Assembly: GCA_019914945.1 (NCBI GenBank)
Contig: CM034107.1
Span: 7,254,001 to 7,318,000 of the forward strand
DNA: 64,000 nucleotides
Origin: Typha latifolia
Taxonomy: Eukaryota > Streptophyta > Magnoliopsida > Poales > Typhaceae
Direction of reading: 5' to 3'
In this document: positions 31,643-42,960 of the stretch, one piece after another
Position numbering within the stretch: the first letter of the stretch is position 1
Layout: the number at the start of each line of letters is the position of its first letter
Notes under the pieces: generated by a model
What the model saw: only the letters and a program-made list of their open reading frames with translations
Database searches by the model: none
Told to the model about the DNA's origin: nothing
Program-made: the position numbers and the translations under genes

Positions 31643-31658
31643 CCTGCTCTGATACAAT
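31643..31658 (-). other. Primer-binding site of copia element
   Basis: Minus-strand ATTGTATCAGAGCAGG adjoining the 5' LTR. It is one base different from the initiator Met tRNA complement TGGTATCAGAGC. Confidence 0.8.
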
Positions 31659-32516
31659 TGAAAAAAACCCCTAGACACACGTATGTATCTAAACACTAGG
31701 CAATGATCTCACTCATTCGCTTAAGTAAAAGTCGGAAAAAATATTAAAAACGAAAGCATAGATGAACACTAAGATTTTAACGTGGAAAAAACCACGAATC
31801 CAAACTCGGATCAAAACCAATCACTAGAATAGTAGCAGTTACAAGACTGACTCATAAAACAACCCGTCGATCCAAACGACTTTGTTCCTCTCAGTCTTGA
31901 ACGCTAGAACCCATGATTCACTGCTTCTTGTGATTGAAGTCCAATCTTAGTAGCCCTCGAGATTGATCTTTCGTCTAGATAACCCTTAAGACAAAAGATT
32001 AAGTTTTGTAGATGAGTGGAACCTTGATAGTTGAAGAACCGATGTAGCCTAGAGAAGTCTCCTTCAATAATGCTTCTTTAACTACCCTAGAGATAGAGTT
32101 TCACAATCTTTATATATGATCTCCAAGATAGAGCCAAATCCAAGTCTTATCCGTACTCACGAAAGTACAAGATAGAGCCAAATTCAAATCTTATCCGTAC
32201 TCACGAAAGTACAAGATAGAGTCAAATTCTAATCTTATCCGTACTCACGAAAGTACAAGATAGAGCCAAATCCAAATCTTATCCGTACTCACGAAAGTCC
32301 AAGATTTTCAAACTTCGTTGGTGCATTCGAACGCGGCCCGGGTGCATTCGAACGCGGCCCGAGTGCGTTCTGCATGACTTGATCTCATCAACTTTGCTCC
32401 AATAATTTTGCAATTCTTCAAACTAGATATTTTCTAGACTTGTGTAAAACTCATACACATGTAAAAAATACACTTAAAATATTTTGTACACAATTGCCAA
32501 CAATTAAAAACTAACA
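31659..32516 (-). repeat. 5' LTR of copia element
   Basis: LTR of 858 bp, 95 bp longer than its partner. It holds four copies of the 42-bp AAGATAGAGCCAAAT repeat (about 32121-32300) against two, and two full GCATTCGAACGCGGCCCG units (32324-32361) against fewer in the partner. The remaining sequence is very similar, so copy-number change in tandem repeats explains most of the length difference. Confidence 0.9.
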
Positions 32517-32521
32517 CGTTC

Positions 32522-33294
32522 GAACGCTTGTGAACCCTTGTGAACACCTTGTGAACGCTTGTGAACACCATGTGAACACTTGTGAACGCCTTGTGAATGC
32601 CCGCATTTGTGAACGCGTTTGTGAATGCCCGCGTTCAAATGACTTGTGAACGCCTATGTCACGTTCGCAAATCAAGAGAAGGGGCATTTTGAGTGCGTTT
32701 GAACTCGATCAGGCGCATTCGAATGCGATCGACGTGAATCCTCTAGAATTAGGATTTTATATTATTTTAGGACTTGTTGGCTAGCCTCTATAAATATGTG
32801 GATGGCAACCAACTTCATATTGGAATTGGATTCTTGATTTTTTTCCTCCTATCTTCTCTTTAGACTCCTCCCTCCTCCCTCTTCACCATCCTTCCACCTC
32901 TATCGTTGGCAAGGTTTCTCCTCTCTTCTAATCTCCCTCGTTTGTCGAATCACCCATCTTCTTTGGGATCTCGACCACTTCATTCCCTTCGTCTACTTCC
33001 CTTAATCACTTCCACCATCCACCCTCATCTTCATACCCATCCATAACCCTAACATTCACTCCACTCATCACTACCACCATCACCCACGTTATTTCATGTT
33101 TTTTTCCCTGCTACAATTCGAATCTATGAAGGGCGTAAATAAAAAGTTGTAGATTAGGAAGTTACGGATCCAACCCAATTAGTTTCATAATTTTCTGACC
33201 ACCGAAGAATATCTGATGAATATTTTTTCTTGATTGCACGAACTGATTTCTGTAATAAATTCAGATCTTGAAGGAATCTTAGCGTAGCCTATCA
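32522..33294 (+). repeat. 3' LTR of B2, part after the copia insertion
   Basis: Continues the B LTR with the array of GTGAACGCCTTGTGAACGC-type units, the TATA motif CTATAAATATGTGG near 32790, the CT-rich leader, and the end GCCTATCA at 33294. Confidence 0.88.
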
Positions 33295-34110
33295 CCTCAT
33301 CTTTCTTTTTTTATCAAATATAATAACAGTTATTGTGTAATGACCTATAAAATTAATAAAAAAACCTTTTTCCTACCTCTAATTTGAATAAATTTCAAAT
33401 CATATACATTAGTATATATAGGTTCTAGAGATTGTATACTTCATTAAATAAAATAAAACAAAGCCATTGCTAATTGGGCTTCCGTGAATGTTTCACATTT
33501 ATTATTTATAAAAACATGAAAGCTAGACAATACATTAAGATTAATTAATATGTGTAATATACCATAATTAACATGTTCTAACTTATCATAATAATTTTCA
33601 TAAGATTAATTACAGTTTACGATCCTCTAGTTTAGCTTACTTTTATAAACCTTAAAGTTTTTCAACTTAAGTGTTTAACCCTCCTCCGACATTGACTGAA
33701 GTGCAAATATTAATTTTTTTAATTATATTTGATCAAACTTAAAGAACCTTATTATTCGAGTTAAAATTGTAAAAAATTAGATAAGAGAACAACAAATATA
33801 ACAAAATTGGATCAATCTATATCATATAATTATATTAACAAATATGAAGTACTTACAAATCCCTATATAGTCTTTCGTCAAGAGTGTTTTCAATCCACAA
33901 ACTTGCAATTATAAAATATGCATAATATTAAAACTTAAATAAGATGATTAGGAAGCATAAGGACACAAGATTCTTACAATTGACCTATTCAAAGTCATTC
34001 ATTAATTTGCAGCGAATTCCAAATCTCTCGGTTACATCGCAACACACCAAAGCGAAATAAAACGAATAGAAAATTTCACCCTGCAACTTGCAAGGCGGCT
34101 ACGAGACCCT
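33295..34110. other. AT-rich intergenic sequence upstream of MsrA
   Basis: About 800 bases of AT-rich sequence without ORFs, LTR ends or recognisable repeats. It probably contains the distal promoter of the MsrA gene. Confidence 0.5.
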
Positions 34111-34117
34111 ATCTTCC

Positions 34118-34132
34118 CCTACAAATATACCA
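34118..34132 (+). promoter_or_regulatory. Possible TATA box of MsrA
   Basis: CTACAAATATACCATAG lies about 50 bases before the MsrA start codon, with AT-rich sequence upstream. It is the only TATA-like motif close to the start; the transcription start is not determined. Confidence 0.35.
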
Positions 34133-34176
34133 TAGGACTGAGAGAGAATTAGATCTAGAGAGATAGAAGAAAAAAA

Positions 34177-37100
34177 ATGGAAGGAGCGGTGAGCACTGTG
34201 AACCCGGCCCAAGCACCGGACTTGGACCAGCCGGATCAGCCCGGTCTAGAGCTGGCCCAGTTCGGCGCCGGATGCTTCTGGGGTGTCGAGCTGGCATTCC
34301 AGCGAGTCGAGGGGGTGGAGAAGACGGAGGTGGGGTACTCCCAGGGCCAACTGGCCGGCCCCACCTACGAGGACATATGCCGTGGCGACACGTCCCACGC
34401 CGAGGTGGTCCGCGTGCACTACGATCCCCATGTCTGCCCTTATACAACTCTTCTGGATGTCTTCTGGGCACGCCACGACCCAACTACCATCAATCGCCAG
34501 GTCGGTTCCTCTCCTCTATTGGCTCTTGCCGGATCCAATGAATATATTTTTATTAATTTCTGCAATACAGTTTTATATAAATTCTTAAAAATGGAGATGA
34601 GATGGGTATCTTTTGATTTTTGGCATAATTATATTTTTGCCGTGTATCACTTTGCCTCTCTATACTATAAAAACGTGCAAATATCTTTCTAGACTACAAC
34701 TAAACTTATTTGTAAATTTACGTGCCAAGCACGTGAACACTATATTATTTTCAGATAGACTAAATTACTCTCGTGAAGACAAAATGAAAAAAAAAATTTT
34801 GGACAGTTTTGCCCTGATCTTCTTCTTTATGCTTTCCCTCTTCTTTCCTATGTCATTTTCTTCCCAAGTATGTTTTAGTTAAATCTGCACCTTTGACTTT
34901 ATCCCTTGTTGTGTACCCAAAAAAACTGACTTCATCAAATTAGACTTTCTAGAACCCAAGGAGCAAAACAAAAATATGCAAACATGACATCTACCATATA
35001 TAAATGACTCTCAATATTATCATTGAATGTTGAAAAAGCTAGGTAAGTAATAAGAAAGAAGCTACTACGGTTAATCAATTCCAAACCATCTTTTTTCCAA
35101 GCATTTTTAGTTAGATCTTCATAAGAAATAATATAACAAATGAATTGGGAAGGAGACTATCCATTTCTAATTATAGCAAAGACTCCTCTATCTCCTTGTT
35201 AACATGAGAACAACACCTGGCCTATATATCACAAACTTTAGCTCATCTCTTACACTTTGCTAAAACCAAGGAATGTATATGTGTTCTCCGATGCTTGAGT
35301 ATCTAGGCATCTTTAAGAGAGAAGGGTTCAAAGAAAGTTATGTAGAGGGATAGCATATTAAAGAGGAAGAAGAGGGGAAGAAGAAGGAAAGAGGAGAAGA
35401 AGAAGATAGGATGAGAAAGGAAGAAGATGGGTTTTAATTGTCCTCTATTTTCTCATCTGGCGATGTGGGTTGGTGATAGGTAAGGGTAGATAGGTAAATT
35501 TATATATTCAACCGATAAACTCTAAAAAATTTCTCTAACTATAAAAAGATAGAAAAGTAATTTTATGACTTTTATTAAATGCATTTAAAGGGTTGTAATA
35601 TTTCAAAAGTCTAGAAGATTATTTGTACGTTTTTATAGTACAGAGAGCAAAGTGATACATGGTCAAAATATAGAAAGACAGAGTATAATTAAGCCTTTAT
35701 TTTTTTTTCAAAATCACAATTTGTTGATGGTCTAAGTTTTACTTGTTCATGATTGTTGACTACCTGATGTTGACATTTCGATTACAATTTCTTCCGGGAG
35801 TAGTTACGATGACCCTCAAATTGCTTAGATCGTTTCTCTTATTATTATAAAAGTTAGAACACATTTTCCAGCCAAGAACTGGAGACATCTTTGGGTGGGT
35901 AATATCTTGTCTTATGAATTATGATAAGATTATAGATTAAGGAAGATCATAGATATGCATTTTGTAAGGATGTTATCTTTGTTCTATTCGAAAACTTTAA
36001 CATGAATCTCTCAAACCGGATGCTTCTTAATATCTGTTTATGATAAGTGCTGCTCATAACTACATGATATACAAGATCAGGTCTCAATTTTCATAACCAA
36101 TTCATAGAGCGTATTTCATATACTTTTAAAACCAAAATCCCTCTCTCCTAAGCTTCTTATTTTGCTAAGTTCTTGTGATTCTCAATTTATATTCTTTATT
36201 CTCCTCCTTTATATTCAGCTTAAAAAATTTCTAGCCCTTTCCTGACAAGGTTTTTCTAAACCAAGATGTTTTGCTCTTTGATAGAGATTATGTAAAGATT
36301 ATAACTCCCCCCTAGAGATAAAGTTTTGCATTTCCATCTCGCGAGCATATGCTGTACTCTTCCACAACAAAATATCGATCTTTCTTCTTAATTTATTAAA
36401 TGGACTTTGGCCTTATCCATATCACCTATCCTCTTAACTAATCCCAGACTAGCAAATTAATAGAAACTTGAAAGATTTTATACAAGTATTAAATCTTTTT
36501 GGATTCAATCTATTTTGTACATATAGCTATAAAATGACACACTTTAGATTTTATGCAAAATTTATTGTTTTTAGAGCGAAAGTTCATTTCTATTTTGTGG
36601 TTGGCAAGCTTGAAGAGTTTTTCTAAGATGCTAGATGAGGTGAGGAAGGAAAAACATATTTCTGCAGATTTATTCATGGATGCTTCTAAGAAATTTCAAG
36701 CTTTTCCTGGCAAAATTATATTCTATCTTTATCTAGGTTTAAATAACACGCTACATTTTCTAAGAGAAATTTTCAATTAACACCCTATTTTCTAATTGGT
36801 GATAATTGACAATCTGAAATGATTGTTAACATTTTTGACATAATAATATTTTGTTTCTCTAACGATAATGTTGCTTGCTAGAAAAAGGAAATGAGCTCTT
36901 AGGTGATTCTACAGTTCTAGAAGCACGTTATTTAAAATATATAATTTTCAATGATAATATTGGTTGTGCGGGCAATAATGTTTCTAATTATGATATTCCT
37001 TTTTTAACAGTAGAGTTATTCTTTTCTTTTGTTCAATTTCTTAGGGTAACGATGTTGGTACGCAATATCGGTCTGGTATCTATTACTATAATGAGGAGCA

Positions 37101-37296
37101 GGCCAAGCTTGCTAAGGAATCCAAGGAAGCAAAGCAAAGGGAGGTAAAGGAGACGATTGTGACTGAGATTGTACCAGCAAAGGCATTCTATCGAGCAGAA
37201 GAATATCATCAGCAATACCTTGAGAAAGGTGGTCGTGGAGGAGCAAAACAATCATCAAAGAAAGGATGCAATGACCTCATTAGATGCTATGGTTGA
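34177..37296 (+). CDS. MSRA: Peptide methionine sulfoxide reductase A (two exons)
   Basis: Host gene: CDS join(34177..34500, 37045..37296), 191 residues. MsrA reduces methionine-S-sulfoxide in proteins using the Cys of the GCFWG motif, here residues 32-36 (Cys33). Other family marks are [52 protein letters not shown] (about 161-171) and the C-terminal [10 protein letters not shown] with two Cys that can serve as resolving residues. The start follows AAAAAAATGG; the N-terminus lacks a transit peptide, so the protein is probably cytosolic. Donor CAG|GT at 34501 and acceptor TTAG at 37041-37044 keep the frame (TTINRQ-GNDVGTQ). Exon 1 is GC-rich and exon 2 is not. It appears intact. Confidence 0.93.
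34501..37044 (+). other. MsrA intron 1
   Basis: Intron of 2544 bp between GT (34501) and AG (37044), with a pyrimidine-rich stretch (CTTTTCTTTTGTTCAATTTCTTAG) before the acceptor. It is AT-rich; small frames inside it (for example 34613-34882 and 36553-36780) match nothing known. I see no LTR or TIR ends in it. Confidence 0.85.
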
Positions 37297-37766
37297 TTCG
37301 ATATATTTTGTTCGTATTGTGTGGTTTACAAATCCAATAAAACGATCCCAACGTGGATCTCATGAGGGACTTGATGTTCGAAGCATGTATCAGATGTTAT
37401 ATAACTAGACATCTTCTTTATTAATTATATACCAATCAAATTGTGTTGCCTGTTGTATACTCTATTCTAAATGTGAATTTTACTACGTAATATGTTGATA
37501 TTATTTGAGAATTGTCAATCTAGTGAATTTTACTATGCCTAACTACGTAATATGTTGATATTATTTGAGAATTGTCAATCTAGTGAATTTTACTATGCCT
37601 ACTCGATCTGCTTCAACAAGAGAAGGAATATCTTTTGTCAACTTGCGTGAATGCTCACCTCATCACCTTCTCGTAGTGTTCCTTGTAGGAGCGATATTTC
37701 TGTATTGATAAATTCATAGAGAAAATCATATTTAATTGAGTTGTACAAATTAGATTAAAGTATATG
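37297..37766 (+). other. MsrA 3' region with poly(A) signal and 60-bp duplication
   Basis: AATAAA at 37336-37341, 40 bases after the stop codon, is a plausible poly(A) signal. A 60-bp unit is tandemly duplicated: 37482-37541 recurs at 37542-37601 (the ends ATGTTGATA and TTATTTGAGAATTGTCAATC coincide in register), with a small difference at the start of the first copy. Confidence 0.65.
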
Positions 37767-38194
37767 CACTACAGGAAATGCAAGCTATATTGGCAGTCAC
37801 GAAATGCTATTAAAAATGTACAAAATGCCTCTATAGATTAACACCGGCATTTCACGAACTACCAAGACGGTGTTGTGCAACATTAGCATTTCTACAATAT
37901 TTAGTGGCATATAACATATGTCGCTAAAAATTTTAAATAGTGGCTATATGCTGTAACATTTAGTGGCATTTTGTCGATGCTGTTAAATATATAGTGGCAT
38001 TTTATAAATGTCGGTGTAAAACTAATTAATTTTATTTTATTATTTATTTAAATTTTTTTAGCACTATAATTATGTTAAATTCAAATATCCTGTGATAGTG
38101 TAATCAAACATAGTATTATATTCTACTTCATATCAACAAAATCATATATATAATAAAGAAAACTATAAAAATAAAACCACGATGAAAATGAATT

Positions 38195-38482
38195 TTATTT
38201 CATTTTCATTGTGGTTTGACCTAAAAATGTGAAATAAAATTCATAGATTAAATAAAAAAAATTATACAATAAACGTATACTTAATGTATAAAATTTTACT
38301 AAGACTAAGCTATTGTCTTTTGTAGTGGCATCTCCAATTGACCTTATATTACTATGGCATTTTATTAAGGACTCATTTGGTGCGACAACTACTTCTATAT
38401 GAATTTTCAAAATTTTTTGTTCAAGTTTTTCCTTTCCAACTAATATTGAGGGATCTTTACTATAAACCACTCCATATGCCAC
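38195..38482 (-). pseudogene. CACTA protein C-terminal fragment
   Basis: Open minus-strand piece MAYGVVYSKDPSILVGKEKL, then IHIEVVVAPNESLIKCHSNI and IGDATTKDNSLVLVKF. It resembles the C-terminal domain of plant CACTA-associated proteins (DUF8039 type), where a GRVHSTDP..VH..PL pattern is followed by W/V-DVV and an AIGT..AWP end. The final AWP block is replaced and the frame ends in low-complexity sequence near the element terminus. Confidence 0.6.
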
Positions 38483-38992
38483 CGATCGGTGAGTCTTTTA
38501 ATTAATATTAAAACAACTTCTTCACCACCCATATATAATTTATATTATTATTACACATAGTATAAATAAAATCAAGAACTTAAATATGAATTATAGATTT
38601 ACTTTCACGATCTTTTCTTGCCTTCTTAGCTAAACGTATATGTCAAAATTAAAAATTTATACATTTTAATTGAATAACAATTTGCCATATGAAGAAAATA
38701 AAAATACAAAAGTATTAACATAGATATATTATAAAACATATGTCAATTAGACAAACAATAAGCAATATGTTGTTGAAAGATATCTAAATCTATAGAATAT
38801 AAAAAAGTATAACTTATTAATCTTATCACCTGATAAGATGAATTAGTATAATTAGATTCCGATGAGTTATGTTCTTTTGTGCTTGATGCATTATGCACAA
38901 CATTAGAATTATGAAAACCCTATCATTATGGAAACATACAATAAGTGACAGTCTAAAAAGAAACATAAATTATAAAGAGGTAGTTGTATAAT
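38483..38992 (-). other. CACTA internal sequence, no frame
   Basis: AT-rich sequence between the DUF8039-like piece and the C LTR insertion site. It probably contains introns and decayed exons of the CACTA gene; I could not read any conserved motif in it. Confidence 0.45.
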
Positions 38993-40150
38993 ACATGTGT
39001 AATGCCCCCGCCCGGCACGGCATGTGCACGCCCACGCGCCCACACGGCACGCACGGCGCACGCGACAAGTCGGGCGGGGCCCATCACGCACAGATACTCT
39101 CCTGTGCACATGACATCATCAAAAAATATCATGCTAACCTATCCATGATCACATAATCCATCGCCAAATAAATCATACTCTTAACCAAATAAACCTGTTA
39201 ACATATGAATATCAAAGTCCACAATAATATACACTAGACTGCTACACAATCTAGTAGGGCCCACACAGGCCACAACAAACCATCAAGATACCATTAAACA
39301 ACTAATACAATAGTACACTATGATTCGACCTGTATTATATAAATCATCGTCTAATACAAAAGAGTACAAATATCAAATACTGGTACAACTCAATTTCTAT
39401 ATAAACCATCATCTATACTATCTCGCATCTATAGCTCACCTCATCATCACTCTAAAATATCTTCTCAAGATATCTCAGGTCGCTATCACGTACCATAAAT
39501 CTGAGGGGTTAGAAAAGAAATAAAGAGAGTCATGAGCAAAAGGCTCAGTGAATAGACCTTACCTCGAATCAGTGATGCCAAACAGAGAGTAAATCATGTA
39601 CTGGATAATATGAATTAGAAAGCAACATCATGTCATGAATGAGTATATGAATGCATCCTCAATAATACATAATTGAAAAGTAGATAATATGTCATACTAA
39701 TAAAAGTATACAATCCTCGACAATGAATAAATAAATCTCCATGTCATATGATCATCATAACTCTCTATCAAATATGATATATGATGCATGCCGACCATGA
39801 CCATGCGATGATATCAAATTCAACCATATATGATATATATTGACCACTCAATAATCAGGTATGTCAGATAAAAATGAAATCATATGCATTTCTCAACATC
39901 ACGATCATCACCGACATCTCAGTATAATATCATCGTACTAGACCACTGTACACAGTCAATACTCAGTACCCGGTCTCAACATCATGTCCAAAGGCTCAGA
40001 GCATACTCCGCCACCCACAAGAGTATCTCTAATATAACCATACCCCACCACCCGCTAGGGTATCAACATCCATCCGGACCGGGCACCCACATAGTTGATA
40101 GAAACACGTGAGGATAACTCGCCACATATGCCCTAGCGAACGGCATGTGT

Positions 40151-40823
40151 TGTTACGATCTTGCACGGAACTTTAAGATAAGATCCCGAAATATCCCGCC
40201 GTTGGATCACTGTGAAATTTTGATATGTTGTAGGCCCGGAAAAGAGCTTTCCAACGGATCTAGTTTCAGGCGAATCGGAGTTGGGGATCTCGAGATATCG
40301 TTCGTTTAGTAGACGAACGTCAGGATACTCTGTTTTTGGATTCCGTGGATGAAGGCACGAAATTCTGGGTAATGGTGGATTGTGGAGGGCCGGTGTTGAT
40401 GGGGTGGCACCGGTGTAAAAGTGATGGTGGAAGGGTTATGGATGATGGAAAGGTTAGGGATAGCGATGGATAAATTGGAAGAAGGGGGAGAAGAGGGCCA
40501 CTCCTAAGGGACTAGGGTGATTGGCCTGTCGAGGGAGATTAGAAGCGGCGTCGCCGGGGAGATTGAGGGAACGGGAGCGAAGAAGATGAAGGAGGCAAGG
40601 CAAACTCAATTCTCAATATTCAATTCTAATTTTGGTTGCCCTACACATACTTTTATAGGCTAACCAACAACTCAATCTTATCCTAAAACACAATCTTATC
40701 CTAAAACTCAATCTTATCCTAAAACACAATCTTATCCTAAAACTCAATCTTATCCTAAAACTCAATCTTATCCTAAGGTAAATCCAAGCTCGAGACGATG
40801 TCGGTGAAGTCCGAATCGTATCA
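40151..40823 (-). repeat. 3' LTR of A2 element
   Basis: 673-bp LTR, sense TGATACGATTCGG (40823) to GATCGTAACA (40151). It has six 18-bp repeats (about 40673-40785) in U3 and the TATA motif CTATAAAAG at about 40651-40659 (minus). It ends immediately after GATCGTAACA, without the extra PBS-like modules seen in the solo LTRs at 17141 and 61016. Confidence 0.93.
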
Positions 40824-41311
40824 ATCCACCACGCTTCCGCAACCTTGTCCTCAAGGTTTGAAATTTGGGAAGCGATCCATGATGTCTGTCTCTAGCTCCC
40901 ATGTAGACTCGTCGCGCAGGTTTGCCCAGACCACTCAATCAGCACTTCAGTCTCTAATCTGGATCCTTGGCGTCTTCTCCTACGACTTAGGACTCGAACC
41001 GGCTCATTGGAGCCATCTTCCTCCATTGGTTCGGGTAAGGTCGAACCCACTACATGGTTAGGCCCGATCTGGGCCTTCAATGCCGAGACATGGAAGACGG
41101 GATGTATCCTGGTTCCTTCAGGTAGGTCCAATCGGTAAGCTACTGGACCGATTCGTTGTAGCACTCGGTACGGACCATAGTACTTGTATCCCAACTTTTG
41201 GTTCAAAATTGGCCTCAATGTGGATTGTCGATACGGTTGAGCTCGAACGAACACCAATTGATCCACCTCAAATTCTCGCTCACGTCTGCCTTTGTCATGC
41301 GTTTGCTTCAT
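40824..41311 (-). pseudogene. A2 integrase C-terminal GPY/F module and chromodomain region
   Basis: Minus-strand frame with FEVDQLVFVRAQPYRQSTLR, then KYYGPYRVLQRIGPVAYRLD (GPY/F module) and HPVFHVSALK, then VRVLSRRRRRQGSRLETEVL and IEWSGQ, the first half of a chromodomain. A one-base shift near 40925 moves the remaining STWELETDIMDRFPNFKP to another frame before the stop near 40853. Chromodomains of this class bind histone marks and target integration. The shift would truncate the domain. Confidence 0.8.
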
Positions 41312-42380
41312 GCGGTTTTGTCTTTGTGGCTAGGTGAGTCTTGAGCTGTCTCAATGTTTCATCTTGATCAGCAAGCTCCAAGTCAAGCTCAGTCCTATCC
41401 GTCGCCGCGAGTCTATCGTAGGCACGCAAGACAGGGGGAGTGCGCCCATAAACCGCCTCAAATGGGGTCATGCCAATGCTTGAGTGATGAGCGGTATTGT
41501 ATGACCACTCAGCCCAGTGGAAGAAATTTGACCCAATCCTTTGGTCGATCCGCCACAAAGCATCGCAAGTATTGCTCTAGTCCACGATTCACCACCTCGG
41601 TTTGGCCATCCGTCTCGGGGTGATAAGCTGAACTAAGATTGATTTGAGTCCCTTGCAATCTAAAGAACTCGGACCAAAACTCACTTATGAAGATGCGATC
41701 CCGGTCTGACACGATCGTCCTAGGCATCCCATGCAAGCGTGCCACTTCCCGAACAAAAATTTCAGCAACCCTTTTTGCTGAAAACGAGTGAGACAATGTT
41801 ATGAAATGTGCATACTTGCTCAGTCTATCCACCACAACAAACACCACCGATTGTCCTCGAACTTCCGGCAGCCCCTCGATGAAGTCCATGGAGATATCCT
41901 CCCAAATACGCTCTGGTATCGGTAGTGGTTGCAGTAGCCCGCTAGGCTTGAGTGCCTCCGATTTGGCTCGTTGGCAGATTTGACATTCACGCACATACTT
42001 CTTCACGTCCGTCTTCATCCAGCCCAAGTACAGTTTTGGGCCAGCCGCTTGTAAGTACGTAATACCCCTTCATGACCTGCTATAGGAGTATCATGGAAGT
42101 GTGCCATCAATAGCCTCCGTAGCTCTTCGTTTCGGGGTACCTTGATTCGCCCGTGCTCTAGTACTAACCCATTGCGCTCCTCGTGCTCGGGGTTGCTTGA
42201 GGGGTTCGCTCTCAACTCCTCCATGAGTCGGACCAGATCACTATCCTCTCGCACCGGCTCTTCGTAGATCTGAAAAGAAAGGAAAAGTGGGTGCCGAGAA
42301 AGAAGCGAGCTCCCTTTTTTTTGAAAGTTCAAGCAGCGGTTTACTTCCATCCAACAACACTCTCTCGACCATCTCTCCAA
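41295..42380 (-). pseudogene. A2 integrase with zinc finger and catalytic core
   Basis: Minus-strand integrase in three overlapping frames. Frame 42380-42015: PVREDSDLVRLMEELRANPS linker, then [20 protein letters not shown] (HH of the zinc finger). Frame 42027-41509: ECQICQRAK (CX2C), [20 protein letters not shown] (first Asp), [14 protein letters not shown] (second Asp), [20 protein letters not shown] (Glu). Frame 41558-41295: [39 protein letters not shown]. All three catalytic residues are intact, but frameshifts near 42020 and 41530 separate the parts. Confidence 0.85.
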
Positions 42381-42960
42381 AAGGTCAATGTGAGGCTTAT
42401 AAAATCAAAGGTCACGGCCCCAAGCTCCGAAGCCATTGGGTCCCTAAAACAATATCGGCACCTTGCAAGGCCAATGGATAAAGATCCAATGTGAAAGTTT
42501 GGCCTTGCACCTTCAATTCTGCACCTCCACAAATAGAATCTCGCTCGCAAGGTGGTGCCATCTCCAATCGTCACATCGAACCCTTCCGTGGGTTCCGACT
42601 CGAGCCCAATCTTCCTAAGGAGCCTCATGTCAATGAAGTTGTGGGTGGACCCGGTGTCAATCAAGATTCTCTTTGTGGTCTTCTTGACTACTCCGTTCAC
42701 CCGCAATGTCTTTGGCGCCGCCGTCCCCGAATAGGCGTGGAGGGAGATTTCAGCTATAACGTCCTCCACGTTTTGCTCCTCAACTTCTTCTCCTCGATGT
42801 CCAGCCACATCTGCGCTTTCAGCTGCAAGCTCATCCTCCGCTTCCTCCAATCCATCGATGAGCATCACCGATCCCATCGGTTTAGCACAACGATGCCCCG
42901 GTACAAACTTCTTATCACAACGGAAGCATAAGCCCTTGGCTCTTCTTTCTTCTACTTGGG
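42331..42960 (-). pseudogene. A2 zinc knuckle and aspartic protease
   Basis: Minus strand: knuckle GLCFRCDKKFVPGHRC at about 42935-42888, then frame 42877-42341 with an acidic linker and the protease, active site RILIDTGSTHNFIDMRLLRK (intact D-T-G) and GFDVTIGDGTTLRA. After FYLW the frame shifts (the usual ADIVLGTRWLQSLGPVTFDF appears out of register). At about 42300-42330 protease is joined directly to residues that lie between RNase H and integrase, marking the RT deletion. Confidence 0.85.

Larger units (their letters stand above)
26973..32516 (-). mobile_element. SIRE-like copia element, internally deleted
   Basis: Ty1/copia element of 5544 bp on the minus strand, LTRs 26973-27735 and 31659-32516, TSD CGTTC (26968-26972 and 32517-32521). 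The polypurine tract CAAAGGGGGAGAT and the gag architecture (UBN2-type gag, CX2CX4HX4C knuckle, coiled-coil linker, GYTSNS, second knuckle, protease) point to the SIRE/Maximus lineage. Integrase, RT and most of RNase H are deleted. It sits inside the palindromic array of the B2 3' LTR. Confidence 0.92.
22251..33294 (+). mobile_element. Gypsy chromovirus element B2, split by copia
   Basis: Plus-strand element with a truncated 5' LTR (22251-22923), two tandem PBS copies, gag, protease, RT, RNase H, a pol tail lacking the integrase core, polypurine tract, and a 3' LTR (26871-26972 plus 32522-33294) split by the copia element. No TSD can be given because the 5' end is truncated. Frameshifts and stops interrupt every domain. 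It is close in sequence to B1 and B3, which makes it useful for defining their insertion points. Confidence 0.88.

Noticed and set aside
34109..34483. Antisense frames of 124 and 76 residues over MsrA exon 1
   Set aside because: Shadow of the GC-rich coding exon; the sense frame has the full MsrA signature and splice sites.
36553..36780. 75-residue frame inside the MsrA intron
   Set aside because: AT-rich, no similarity that I recognise, no splice context.
38315..38327. TCTTTTGTAGTG as the possible right end of a 560-bp CACTA MITE starting at 37767
   Set aside because: The flanking triplets (ATG and GCA) do not match and CACTA coding scraps continue beyond it, so it is more likely a subterminal repeat.
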